From: Russula earlei
Taxonomy: Eukaryota; Basidiomycota; Agaricomycetes; Russulales; Russulaceae
Direction: 5' to 3'
Length of the DNA stretch: 64,000 nucleotides
Assembly: GCA_025769875.1 (NCBI GenBank)
Contig: JAGFNK010000020.1
Location: 1-64,000, forward strand
This document shows positions 11,205 through 23,258 of the stretch, piece by piece. Under the pieces are notes generated by a model. The model worked only from the letters and a program-made list of their open reading frames with translations, ran no database searches and was not told the DNA's origin. Position 1 is the first letter of the stretch. Each line of letters begins with the position of its first letter. The translations under genes were made by a program, and so were the position numbers.

Positions 11205-14200
11205 TGCGCGCACGATGAACGGTCGCTCAGCTCACCGAGTGCCGGTGGGTAGTGCATACTGCGAGCCTGAATAACGTCACCGGGCTCCATGTCATGTCAA
11301 CGTGATCCTGTTCCGGCGAATGGGACCTTCATTCGACGTTGTACTCACCGGCGTTTGTGCAAAACGCGGGTCGCTCAGGTTTCCCCAAATGCCCGGTGGG
11401 ATCCACGCGGCTCATGCCAGATTCTAGGCTCAGGTTGTTCAATCGTGTCCCTGTTTCTGAGAAAGAGTAAGCCCGTATTTATCTTCATGTAGATCTCTCC
11501 CCCCCGCCCCCAAAGCGGACACAATCGCTGCCAGAAATCCCCAATGGCGTACACATGCGATTCCATTCATTCAATACAATACACCAGTGCCGTGGGATCC
11601 GATCAGTCATCCTGTTACGGGGTCACTGGTGATATCCCCTCTGCAGGATGCGCGCTTTGAGAGCTCGTGATGGTCGATATTGGGCGCACGCCGCGTTGAT
11701 GAGGTGGTGGCCCGAACCCCCCCGTCTCTCCCTTCCTGCTGTGCGAACGCGTAGACGTCGGCATGACTCCACGTTTAATGCCTGTATTGTTCCTGTGCGT
11801 CAATTCTTGCTTTCCATCAATCTGGGGCTTGGACAATCTCGAAATCAAACAAATCGCACTGTGCCCTTGATCCTTTGCCCCCCGACCGGTGCCGAGTTTC
11901 ATCACGGCGCAACAGGGGAATACGTGGCAGCGTGCGCGGTGACGTCTCTCTTGACCCACGGTATTTGCTTTACTTTGAATGAATTCAGGTGTGCATTGGA
12001 TGTAGCGCCTTTGTTCAATTCACAGCCTCGGCGTGCCGACGTGGAATCTCGTCACTACAACCCTCGCCTGAAACCGTCCAAAGACGGACGTTCCAAAGAT
12101 GGAACCCCGACTCAAAGGTCGTCTGTCCGCACGCGCAAACGGACCGAATAGTTTGCCCATCACCCTTATGCAGTTTGATGATGGAATTTGGACCACGTTC
12201 GAGCAAGAAGGGACCCTCATCTCGGCGTGACTGACAGGACAGTTGGGATGGAGCAATTCCCATACGGCAACCGTTCCCTTCCGTGCGTCCAGGATAGCAG
12301 TCTCGCGGTGACACCTCAGCCTCCGCATACGCCGTCTGACCTCGATACATATGGCATTCCTTCATCACCGCCCGTGAAAGCCCGTGTGCTTTCAAGGAAA
12401 GACACAGCGTTTCAGCCGTGAATGATCGGTGAAGCGATCACACTAAGACAAAGACATCCTCCCCGTGATGGTACTAAAAGTAATGGGAGTAACCGACCAC
12501 AGCATTTGCCTTCCATGGGTGCGTGGTGAACGCTTTGCAAAACCCATCCATCATCAGGGTAGCCTGTTGTACAGAGAACATACGACCAGCTGTAATTTTT
12601 TGACATCCCAATGACATCAGGGCATAAGAGGCCTCCGACTGCGATGATTTTTTTCCGGAAAGATAGCGCCGCCACCCAGCCATATCAACCATCATCCAGG
12701 GTTTCGAGTATGATTGTGCGTTCCCGTCTATATTAATATCGTTCCCGAATTGGCACAGCCGAACAAATTCGCTCGCTTTTGACATTGACGCCTATGATAG
12801 TCCAAGTCCAGTAAGTGTCACACATAATCCTGCTGATCCGAGCAGCGCGCTCACCTTGTGGACGCTGTCTGACTAACAGATCTCGAAGATTAGAATTGTG
12901 ATTGTCCTACATGCTTACGCAAAAAGTGATGCACCCTTAACAATCCCAGCACACAAAAGCCAACTTGACAACCACTACCGTCATGGGTTGAAAAATGCCA
13001 TTCTGAACGCGCGGGTTTTCCTACAGCAATGGCGATCACCGACCCCACCCACCTCGCGCGAGCGCTGAAAACCCGCTGGATGGCTCTGACAATTCGATTT
13101 TCGGAAACAACACGGGATATTTTACTTGAGGGGGAGATGATTTTCTTCGGCCGAGGGGACTATGGTTTGCGAGGTTGATGATTGTCATGTATCCAATTGG
13201 GCCCTCTTAGTGGGTTACCTTTAATCGTGTCTCACGGCAAACCATCACTATCGTACGCCCAGTGTACGCCCAGGGCCAACGCCCACAGATAGTGTCAGCC
13301 GACCTCATTTCGCTCTTTGTCATCAACCACTCCAGCGGGGCTCCAACGTTCCCACACAAAATGAAGGCACTTTACCGCAGGTGCATGTACGACCTCTCCG
13401 TCCGATCCGCAGGCTTTAAGAATCATGCCTCGAGCTCTTCGCTGTCGACTAAGATTTGCGGAGATTCGCGAGGTGGAGCGGGACTCTCGAGCTGGATGTC
13501 CCCCCCCCCCGTCCCCGCCAAGCCCCCCTGAAGGGCCTTCCAATTCGGGCCATCACGCCTGAGAGCCCGTCGGTCTGTGAGGGCGCAAATCCCATCAACG
13601 CGCGCCAGAGCCATATGCGATCTAGACCTGGATCTCCCGGCCCAACTTGAGGAAGGTGCGGGTGTGTGTCCGCGAGCGAGAAAGACGGGGGTCCACACGT
13701 GTCGCAAAGTGAAATGACTTCCCTTCATCCCCTTTCCCCACTCCCCACCTTAATATGACATTCCCTGGGTACGACTAATGAAAGAAGGGGGAGGATGACG
13801 AGACGAACGTGAGTGCCAAGGAACAACGTGCACGTTGTCTGTCTGCGTGCGTGCGTGCGTGCGTAAGACCACACACGTTCCGGTCCTCCGAAGGAAGAGG
13901 CGCGCCCCTCCCCTCCCCCCCTCCCCCTCCCTCCCTCCTCCTCCAGCCCAGCAAGAACAGTCCAGCCGCCCGTGAAGGCCGCGGCTTTCTGGACAACACG
14001 GCACGCAGGGACAGGGTTCATCGGAAGAAGGCGCAAACACGGCGCGGCAAAACGCCTATCGATATACCGATACCGATACGGCCGATCATTTAGGCAATGA
14101 CAGTGCGGGATGTGGGCGACGTGGCGATCTCCACGCACGCACGCACCACGCACCAGGACGCTGCTACGCCCTGTTTTCGACATCGATCACTCTGAAAATG

Positions 14201-15404
14201 AAAAATGAAAGGGGGTGGATGCTTATCGTTCGGGTGCCTGTCCGAGGACGTTACCTCCTAAGCCTCGTAGATTGTTTACCCCTCGGTTCGACCTGTCGGT
14301 CAGCTACTCGTCCATTGGAGCGGCTTATAGTTGCGTTGCCATGAAGAAAGGTCATGTGGTCAGCAAGGGGCTTTTTCCTCTAAAAAATGCCGTCATCGGT
14401 CAGGTGCCCAGGCTCTCTCCTCGGACACAGGCTTCGTCCCGTACGGCAGCGACTTTGGACTCTCAAAAAGATCGGATGTAAACCCTCCCAGCTCTAGCGC
14501 AGCGCTGGGCCATCAAAGGTATTGATGTTGAAGCTGAAGCATCGCGACAGATGAATGATATGCACATGACGCAGTGCTAGCACACTGTGCCAACGTTTAG
14601 TCGGATTGAAATTCGTGGGCGATCATTCGCGTCTAATCCTGTTCAGTGCTGGGCGTTCGGCGAGCGTTTACCTTTCCTTTCTTGACGCGAGATCACCGTC
14701 GGGTCACCAGGCGACTCTGCTGCGTATTTTAGCAACCTGGCATCCCTCCTCACTACAACACCGCCTTAAGGTCGCCATACGTATTGACACATCTGATGTG
14801 TCAATTACGATGATCGCGGCCCGAACCCCCCTCAGCAACGTCGTGCTCCTCGCAGTCTCTCTCCCACAAGTTGATAGGCGCGCGCGCTCGTGTTTCTCAG
14901 GGTTCTTCCCAGCGTCATATTTGTATGTTCGATTCCTCACTTTCGGTCTCGCATCGCCTACTGCTCCGTCGGCTCATCTTCAATCTTGCGTTCTCCTAGC
15001 CTTTTGCCATGCTGCTGTTCTTTTTTTTCTTTTTTTATTGTTGCCTTCCGGCCAGAATGGATTTGCCTCCCATGTACGTTGATTTCTCTCACAGAATGGG
15101 GAATATGAAATTTTTTTGCACTTCAAATAACGATTTGCTTTTTCGCTGCGGGGAGATCCGAGTATTCCCTAAACAGGCCATCGCGCTTTGTCCCCGTTAC
15201 TGGAGTCCGTTCCACAAACGCGCCTCAGCGAGTGGCAGAATAATCGAGGCGACCATGTCTTTATGGCATGCCCTGACCAACTTTCTGGACCTTCTTCCTG
15301 TAATACCGACGGAAGCGATCGGTGGGAGAATGTCGTGAGTGTCGCAAAGGAAGGGAAGCGTAGTGCTTGGTTCAAACGTACGTCAGATAATCCCCACGGA
15401 TGAT
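11205..15404. other. Gene-poor region of 4.2 kb, no recognisable gene
   Basis: Open frames here are short, lack flanking splice-compatible exons and resemble no family I know. The longest is 158 codons (14606-15082, plus), with a composition typical of random GC-rich sequence. A minus frame at 12474-12785 (starting MSKASEFVRLCQFGND) looks slightly protein-like but has no supporting motif. Simple sequence is present: a (TGCG)n stretch at 13844-13864, a polypyrimidine block at about 13904-13945, an 11-base C run at 13500-13510 and CACG-type repeats near 14130. No tRNA T-loop or rRNA motif was seen. Confidence 0.55.
13844..13864. repeat. (TGCG)n microsatellite
   Basis: Five tandem copies of a TGCG/GCGT tetranucleotide, followed 40 bp later by a long C/T-only block (about 13904-13945). 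Confidence 0.8.
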
Positions 15405-17010
15405 TCAATCATCCCAGTGCACAAGTACCACCTCTTCAGCCCACGTGCCTTGCTTCTCTTTGTCACCACCAGGGTAGCAGTCCTTTTCGCAACAAAACAC
15501 AAGAATAGTTCCCCATTCCATGCCACGCACGTTTGGGCCGCCATTCAACAGCTGCTTAACAGACTCCTTTCGTTGTTCATCAGTCGTCGCGATAGCCTCT
15601 CCTCCTGTGCTAGAATCCTTGCCAAGTAGATTAATGAGATTTGGCATGAGCTGATATTCGAATATGCGGCGAGAACCGCAATGTGAGCAGGAGGGGATAG
15701 TTCCCGCGTCGTACCCACGCTTCGGTGGCGGATGCTGAGCGTTCAAGGCGGCCGTCGTGATAGTTGTGAGACCTGACTTTTCTGGCAGGAATGGAAATAA
15801 CTGCTTGTACAGGTCATCCGACGCAAACGGTATAGGGATGCCCCCCAAGTCGTACCTGCACATGTGGCATCATCAGACAAATATTCCATTATCATGCAAA
15901 CATTATAGCGCGCACCGCACGCATTGTTGGGGTTCATGGGCTGTGCGTTCGTTGAATCTATCAAAGACGTGATCGGTGTGCATTGAATTTTCGTATTTTT
16001 CAGCTGCCCACGAACGTCCTTCTTGGTTGAATGCACCATCGTCGACAATGCCGGCCGTGGGATCCTCCGGTGTTTTATTCGAGGGTGGCAAGTACTCGCC
16101 AGCAGTGGAAAGGTACTGCGGACGATACGATGGAGCGGACTGCCACGATGAGTCGGCTAGAGTTGCACATGCGAGCGCCACGACTACCGATGACGCCGAA
16201 GATGAGGAGGAAACGTTGTCATCATCACTCTGAGTACTATCCTCGTCATGCATTGAGTCTTGAGACGTAATTGCATCATCCGAACCAAGCGGGGTTACCG
16301 AATTGAAAACGTCAGACCCAAGGCTGGAAGGTGGCGCTCTGGCCAACTCTGTGGAGGACATCTGGATGCTTAATCAGCGCGAAACACCGTTCATCGTAGG
16401 CCACAACGCACAGCAAAGGGGTTGACATCTTGATGTGAGAATTTGTCCCCCTCTAAGGGCGCTGTCGGCGCCCGTTCACTATACCGCTTTCCAGCGAGCT
16501 TGCGCTCGAGTGTTGAAGCATATTTTTCGTTGTAACGCAGACCGCGCCACGCTCTGATGCTGTAGCAGACCGCATGGTTTTCCTTGGTCTCCGCGAGCTC
16601 GATCTGTATATGGAACACACCTTCCGCTTTTCCTTTGGCATCCACTTCTTGCGCAGCCCCAGACATACGCCACCCTGTCATACGGGCTATTCTCAAAAGG
16701 GGCCCACAATTGCACCAGGAGCTCCATGGGATTCTTACAACGCTGACAACGACTCGAGTCAAACGGAACTTGGCGGGAGAGCAAAGTCTGCAAGTGAGGA
16801 TTGTATATACTCAACAAAATGGGGATACATGTTTTGTGTAGAGATGAGCCGTACGGGCAAACCACCGATCCTAGATACGGCGGCGTCATTGAGGTCTGAT
16901 GCGGACTCTACGGGACCGTCAGGAATTCCTAGGAAAACCGATGTTTCGATCTGAGTAATATTATTATCTTCATCTTCATCCGACCAGTCTTGTCGCGTTG
17001 ACGACGCCAT
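15405..17010 (-). CDS. TSR4: PDCD2 / Tsr4 family protein (uS5/Rps2 chaperone)
   Basis: Start at 17010: MASSTRQDWSDEDEDNN, then the family's N-terminal signature FLGIPDGPVESASDLNDAAV and SRIGGLPVRL. A Cys-rich module follows with CQRCKNPMELLVQLWAP and ENSPYDR, and WRGLRYNEKYA lies farther on. The C-terminal half has the conserved CSHCGSRRIFEYQLMPNLIN and GMEWGTILVFCCEKDC, and ends EEVVLVHWDD with TGA at 15405-15407. PDCD2 family members, including yeast Tsr4, act as dedicated chaperones that bind nascent ribosomal protein uS5 (Rps2) in the cytoplasm and protect it until 40S assembly. The acidic Ser/Asp-rich middle (about 16350-16200, SQDSMHDEDSTQSDDDN) is a linker. No MYND finger is visible, as expected for fungal members. 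Several introns are needed; the gene appears intact. Confidence 0.92.
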
Positions 17011-17138
17011 CCTTGACGTTTTGGCTTGGATCTGAAAACGTGGCAATGACGATCAGACCATGGTTGACAACGATAGGATGAAAAAAAGAAAAAGAGGTCA
17101 GCAAAGCATGAATGGAATGAAGTAGGGATCGTCAACGA

Positions 17139-18052
17139 TTAGAGCTCCAGATAGAGCACCTCGGACTCGTCATCAACTTTCATCACGCGGAGGTTTTCGG
17201 GATGGACGACGAAGGGGCTGACCTAATGATTATGATGCTTGCAGGTGGCGCTGGGAGTAGATGGGATAGGATAGATTGAGCACTGGATTGTGAGACCTGA
17301 GGCGGAGATTGGGGTGAACTCTGAGCCCGAGGCGGCGAGATGAGGGGACAAAGAAGAGATGATGAATTCAAATTGCGTAGTGCCACGATAGTTCGGCAAG
17401 CACCTTGCACCCACCCAACCCACCCATGGTCATCCACACGCACCCTGCACCACATGTGCCTGTCTGCGTCTCACTCCCGTGTTATGTAACCGTGCTTGGC
17501 GCCACCGGCGACCACGGGGCTTGGCCTCTTTCAGTCTGTACGACCACTTTGATCTTGCCCTGCCCAATTCAAACCCCTGCTTCGTCTATCCAATTACCCC
17601 CAATGCCGAAACGACGGGAGAATCACTCTCGCTGTCACTTGAAGGCCATGGGAATAAGGAAACCCGCCACGCCGCCGCTGCTCGACTCGTCCTATTCTCG
17701 AATTCTAATCTATCATTATCCGGTTCAGTTCCATAAATGAACCCATGTATTGGTCCCGGCCGGCCGTCAGCTCACTCCCCACTGGGGGACCCGGTGCCAG
17801 TTGACACTGCCCTGCCGTGTACCGCCCATCTTTCGGTATTTTGGAAATGGCGATAAGCGAGACGTCACCCCAGTTGAGGAGGAGCAGACTTCCCGGCGCG
17901 ATTAAATTGAAGGCCGTCGTGAAAGATAATGATGAGTCAACCCCTTGATACCTAACTACACCGGCTCGAGTTTTGGGAATCAATCCCGAAAGCAGACAGC
18001 GCTACCTACTGTGGGAATAGTGGCGGTCAGGGCCGCAGAAGGCAAGCACCAT
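17139..18052 (-). CDS. Unrecognised multi-exon gene, head-to-head with TF2
   Basis: Product not recognised. A plausible model starts at 18052 (MVLAFCGPDRHYSHS). An intron ends before YQGVDSSLSFTTAFNLIAPG, and this exon continues SLLLLNWGDVSLIAISKIPK. Later pieces read WRVSLFPWPSSDSESDSPVV and GKIKVVVQTERGQAPWSPVA. The final exon reads VSPFVVHPENLRVMKVDDES and ends EVLYLEL at a TAA (17139-17141). Junctions with GT and AG can be found for each step, but the joint near 17400 is uncertain. The protein would be about 200 residues with a hydrophobic stretch in exon 2. Only 162 bp separate this ATG from the ATG of TF2, so the two would share a divergent promoter. The exon-like segments look coding, but existence of the gene as modelled needs transcript support. 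Confidence 0.4.
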
Positions 18053-18214
18053 TACTCTGGGCGGTGATGGCACTGCGCCAAAGTTCGGGTGGTGGGGCTC
18101 AATCTCACCTTTGAGGACAGGGTGCAAGATCTGAACTATCACACCCTCATACATATTTATACCCCCTCACCTCGAATCCATCCCCCGTCTTTCGTCGCCC
18201 TCTTCTCATCTTAA
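18053..18214. promoter_or_regulatory. Short divergent intergenic region upstream of TF2
   Basis: This 162-bp gap lies between the proposed start of the unrecognised minus-strand gene and the TF2 start. It contains an AT-rich CATATTTATACCCC element about 60 bp upstream of the TF2 ATG (near 18152-18165), which could be a TATA-like box, followed by a pyrimidine-rich leader. Confidence 0.4.
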
Positions 18215-21200
18215 ATGTCTGCTCCATCTCCCAAGAGGCGTGATCCATCCCCAGCGCCAGAACCCGCCAAGAAGCGGCGGCGTGGTGCTACTCGACTTTC
18301 ATGTGCCGAGTGCAGAAGGTCTCTCTAATCACCTTTCTCTTCTGTTTCTTCTCCCTTACTCCTCGTATTCAGATTGAAGCTTCGCTGCGATCGAGGAATC
18401 CCTTGTGGCTCTTGCGTCAAGCGAGGCTGTGGGGCTATTTGTCCGGATGGTAATCATAGTTAAACTTTCAATCTATCACATTCCCATAGCTCACGATCAT
18501 ATCCAGGTTCACTTACCACCGGACAGGGTAATCGGTTCGTTGTTCAGGTTTGTCACTGGGATAGCCCTGACCGTATACATATAGGTTTGTCCTCGCCTCC
18601 ACCCAAGAGCTGCATGAAAAGATCACAGAACTATGTGCTCGCGTCCGTGATCTAGAGGATGGGCTCCGAACATCGCACGCCCAGAGCTCAAATGACCCTC
18701 ATCCACTTTTAGCTGAGGAGCTATTGCGCATCAAGGCCCCACTACAACGTGAAGCTCCCCTAAGAAATCCAACAACCGTACACCAGCAGGAAGAAGAGAA
18801 TAACCCTGACGTGATAGATTCTTTCGGTACCCTTGCAATCAATGGCGCCGGCCACACCAGTTATTACAGCCAGTTCGCCAACTCATGGGTGAGTAGGAGA
18901 TCGGCCACATGGATATCAATGAACTGACGTCACATCTCTCAACCCCAATAGTACTTCCTGCAGGTTGGATAGTTGCCTCATTTTCATTTTCTGAAGACTT
19001 AGTTTTTTTTTCCTTCTTAGAACGAGATGGAAGATGAGCCAAAGCACGAGCGCACCCATGACCTACGCAACATCCTGCCTGGCGACATCCTCCAGTTCAG
19101 CAGCTCACTCCCCCTCTCACCAATTTCTCGTCCATCTGTTGACACAGTAAAGGAGCGCTTGCGAAACTTGCACTGGTACTTGCCTTCTGCGGAAAAGGCC
19201 ACGGAACTCCGTGATCTGTACTACACATACGCAGCTTGGATGTAAGTTATTCTGCGTTCTGTTCATTCCTCGGAGTCATAACTTATACATCATTATTCAG
19301 GTACAATCCCATATCTATCTCCGAATTCAATACTTCCATATATTCTATCCTTTTCAAGTCGCAAGGTGGTCTTACATTGGACGAGGAACCAAATCTTGTG
19401 CTGTCGCAACGACTATCTATTATGTTCATGGTCCTCGCAATTGGAAGCCTCATGGATACTCGTCTCCCAGCGTACAACATTGAAGCGGAGAAATACCACC
19501 AACTTGCCCGTGCAGCCCTTTTCCAGAACAATGTCTTTGATGAGCCGACACTCGGGGCAGTCCAAGCATTGTACCTCATGTCCTTCTATCTCTTCTTCTC
19601 GGACAAGCATGGGACTTCTGGTGGTTCGCGCTGGGCGATCATGGGAATGGCGGTCAAACTGGCCCAAAGTGTGGGTTTGTTCATATCTGGTTGGTAGCTG
19701 CCGGATTCTAACTAACGCTTTTTTTTCAGATCGGACTTCGTGAGTCCTCATAAGATCCATGCCCAGTTCCACTTTCTAAACGGATTTATTCCGCAGATCG
19801 AGACACTGGCCGCTGGAAGTTGGATCTTTCTGAGACTCTACGGCGGCGTGAGGTATTTTGGGAACTTTATGTATACGACTCGTGGCAGGTAAGCAGGTCG
19901 CAGGATGCGCTCGGATCTCCTCTGACATGCATGCCGTACAGTGTCTCACGTTTGGGCGGCCACCTGCCTTCACTACAGCGCATGTGGACTGCAAAATGCC
20001 TTTCCAGGGCGAACCTCCAGTTGATGACGCCTGTCAGTTTCGGGCTTACAAATATTTGGTTGCTTGCGTAAGGCTGATGGATGATTGATTGATTAGTTAA
20101 CGCGTGGAAACATCGGTTCTCTTCGGAGTGCATGGCGGCCGTCCACGATCAAGTGTTTGGAGCAAGGACGCCCACTTACGCGACCATCTTGCAACTGGAT
20201 AGAAAGCTTCGCGCTTATCCGGTCCCCCCTGCTTTGCAAATCGCTGGCTTCGGGGGGACTTCCTCAGAGCCGAGTATCGGTTCTTACCCCGAGTCGATCC
20301 CCCTTACGCTGCCAACGTCACATCGTTTTGGCCATCAGGGAAATGAGTTGGTGCCGCTCTCTTCGTGAGGTTGGCGCATGGTACTGATGGCCTATGCAGA
20401 TTTGTTGTATATGCATCGTGGCTTCTTCGCGCGCGCATTAAACGACCATCCCAAAGATCCGCTCGGCAGTCCATATGGGACATCCGTCATTGCCGCCTAC
20501 AGAAGCGCGGGGTCATTGATAGCGCTGATGCGGAATCTGCATTCCCAGCTCCAAGAGCCCATGGAACGAATGTGGTTCCTTTGGACTCACATGTTCTCCT
20601 GTGCAGTATGTCCGGTTACCGGTCTCGAGTCGAGGCGGCGTCGTGACACATTTTATCAATAGATCATTCTGGGATCTATCGTTACCCGGTGCCCTTCCCT
20701 GAGCTTGGCTCCATCCGCGCTTGTGCAACTAGATTCTGCTTGCGCCCTGTTTACCAAGGCCGCCCGCGGATTCAAGGCGGAGAAAGTTTTGGTACTGTCA
20801 CTTTCTATCTTCCACATAAGGTTGCATTTAACAGTGGCTCCCACGCACACAGGAAATCATGATCAAGCTGCGCGAAAAGGCTCACGCCAGCTTGCAGGCC
20901 TTCAAAGACGGAAGAGCCTCGCCCCTCGTCCGCACCGTGGCACTTTCTGATGGCGATTTGTCCATGGAAGACGACGAACTGGCATTGCTCGGCGGGAGGA
21001 CTCGCCTGGTTGGCAGAGGATCTGCGCCCACACGCCCCCCATCACCGATGATCATTCAACAATCACCGACGTCGCACCATCCAGTAATACCATTCCCATT
21101 CAAGCACGGAATAGAAGAGAATGTGCACCCGACGGTATTGGACTACTTGCGGACATTCGGGCCAAATCGGACGCCGCAACCGCCACCGCACATCCCCGCT

Positions 21201-21554
21201 GCGGTCGCTCGTGCCAACAACTCGCTGTTCACCTCTCCCCCATTACCAGACGCCGCAGCGCTCTTTGACCTCACCGCATCATACCCGAGTCCGCCGGTGT
21301 CCTCCGCGCAGTCATCGGCTCCGCAGACGCCACGGACGCTCGGAGTCCCGAACGACAGCACGCTGGACATGTCCATGTTTCCGACCTACTTCCCTGTTTT
21401 CGACTATGGCGGGTCCCCCGGTGCCGGGATGCTCTGTTCACCGATTCACCTGGACGCTCAGATGCCTGAGGAGCAATTCGTCCGGAACTCCACACCAGAT
21501 TCGACCATGCAGAACTCGTGGCAGGATTTCATCGCGCAATTCGGATTGTATTAG
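18215..21554 (+). CDS. Zn2Cys6 fungal-specific transcription factor TF2 (paralogue of TF1; possible frame lesion near 20312)
   Basis: The start at 18215 gives MSAPSPKRRDPSPAPEPAKK and a basic run. The Zn2Cys6 cluster is LSCAECRR, an intron, then LKLRCDRGIPCGSC and VKRGCGAICPDG. Later pieces match TF1: coiled coil LASTQELHEKITELCARVRD, PLLAEELLRIKAPLQREAP, core segments VHDQVFGARTPTYATILQLD and YMHRGFFARALNDHPKDPLG, and tail WQDFIAQFGLY ending at 21554. An intron splits the zinc cluster at the same codon as in TF1. The tail is Pro/Ser-rich and probably activating. At 20312-20313 one surplus C seems to break the match to TF1: the expected LTLQR-I-AIREM string is readable only in the next frame, and alignment resumes in the original frame around 20378. 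So the gene may carry compensating errors or be damaged. Confidence 0.85.
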
Positions 21555-21985
21555 GTTGTACGGTCACTTGCATGCACATCATGTACATTGTCAGCTTTCT
21601 TTTTCTCGCACACATGTTTCGTCACGATCGTCCACTCCAATCCTTGTAGACATAGACAGTATTAGGCCCGTGTTTATTTATACGGGGTGTCGTGTGCCGG
21701 GCCTTGATGACTCGGCGACCTGTACTGTACTTTTAGAAGCTGGTGGGGGTGTACACTTTCCAAGTAAATTAATGATCTTTTTTTTTTTTTTTTTTCCCTT
21801 TGCTATGCAACTGCCAGTGTGATGGATGATGCATCCCATCCGATGACCAGAATACCCGAATAAGGAAACCATGGATCTCGGCTCAGCGCGGGCGGTGGGC
21901 GGGCGGTGCACCCGGCATCTCGTTTCCCATACCCACCCGTCCCGTCCCCTCCCCCCACCTAGTCTCTCCCTCGCCAGCTGACACG
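21555..21985. other. Intergenic region between TF2 and the Rho3 gene
   Basis: About 430 bp. It holds the presumed TF2 3' UTR, a T-run (about 21778-21795) and a C-rich segment just upstream of the Rho3 start. No coding evidence. Confidence 0.6.
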
Positions 21986-23258
21986 ATGCCTCTGTGCGGC
22001 TCGTCGTCCACCAAGCCATCGTTCGGAAGGGGCAGACCCGTACGTCCTCGCCCTTTTTGCTTCCCAGGGAGGGCGCGCGGCGGTTCAACTGTTTCGACAG
22101 CTACAGCGCAAGGTGGTCGTATGTGGAGATGGCGCATGCGGTTCGTGTCGCTCTTTTTTTCTTTTCTTTTGCAGGCGTCGCGAACCGATCGCCATTTTTG
22201 TTTCATTGGTTGATTGTTGACGGTGCAAACCTGGGCAGGCAAGACGTCGCTTCTGAACGTATTCACGCGAGGTTATTTCACACAAGTCTAGCGCGTCTCT
22301 CTCCCTTCCTTTGTCCCTCGATCGTGGGCGGCTCCGCTGATCATGGGGCGGCGCCTTCTTCTTTTGAACGTACCCAGTGAACCGACCGTGTTTGAGAACT
22401 ATGTGCACGACCTTTACGTCGACGATCAGGCGGTCGAATTGAGTTTGTGGGATACCGCCGGTGAGTGACCTCGGCTCAGGATTGCCGTCCCCCCGACGAC
22501 GTCGAACTTTGCGTTCTCTGTCCTTCCAAAAGGTCAGGAAGAATTTGACCGGTTGCGCTCGCTCAGCTACGCGGAAACCCACGTAGTGATGATGTGTTTC
22601 TCGGTAAGGCCGGATTATTATTATTATTATTATTATTATTTTATTTTGCCTGGACGCTTGTCATATCGCTGATGCACTTGCGGGCGTTCGCACCCCAAAG
22701 GTCGACAACCCCACGTCGTTGGAGAACATCGAAACAAAGGTGGGCACTGGTCTCTCGAATATGGCGATCGTCACCGCTCATTTCTATCCAAGTGGCTGGA
22801 TGAGATTTTAGAACACTGTCCGGGTGTCAAGGTGTGTCACCCGTCTCTCTCGAACTCGCTTTCGATCGACATGATCCCAGCTTGTGCTCGTCGGTACGTG
22901 CCGTTCATCTCGATCATCGTTTATGTTAAAACAAAATTCGACTACCAGCCCTCAAATGTGATCTTCGTGACGACGCCTCGACCAGAGAGCGGCTTGCGCG
23001 GTATGGCATGCAGGCGGTTCAGTACGAGGAGGGTCTTGCGACAGCACGTCGAATACGCGCCTCACGATACCTCGGTATGTAAATCCTCCTTCAAGCCCTC
23101 CCTTTGATATCCATATCTTCCTTCGGTGGGTAGAATGCAGTTCGAAACATAATCGCGGAGTTAAGGAAGTATTTTATGAGGTTGCTCGCGTGTCTCTCAC
23201 CACACGCGCAAGAGGCCAAAGTGGTGGAGGCAGACCAAGGGGCTGCGTTGTGATGTGA
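21986..23258 (+). CDS. RHO3: Rho3-type small GTPase
   Basis: Membrane-anchored Rho GTPase; Rho3 controls polarised exocytosis and actin in fungi. The start at 21986 gives [18 protein letters not shown], then an intron and [20 protein letters not shown] (P-loop GDGACGKT). Switch I is [19 protein letters not shown], switch II is [20 protein letters not shown], the Rho insert region reads [20 protein letters not shown], the base-specificity motif is VALKCDLR, and then come [18 protein letters not shown] and CSSKHNRG. The C-terminus is CVVM, a CAAX prenylation box. About eight introns are required, and each can be read with conserved residues across the junction. One, 22291-22377, begins with GC instead of GT; it is the only placement that restores QVYEPT. 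The intron at 22609-22701 contains an (ATT)n repeat. The product is intact. Confidence 0.95.
22614..22641. repeat. (ATT)n microsatellite in a Rho3 intron
   Basis: About nine tandem ATT units inside the intron that follows the exon ending VVMMCFS. Confidence 0.85.

Noticed and set aside
12474..12785. 103-codon minus frame starting MSKASEFV
   Set aside because: Looks slightly protein-like but has no recognisable motif, no neighbouring exons and no promoter signal that I can see.
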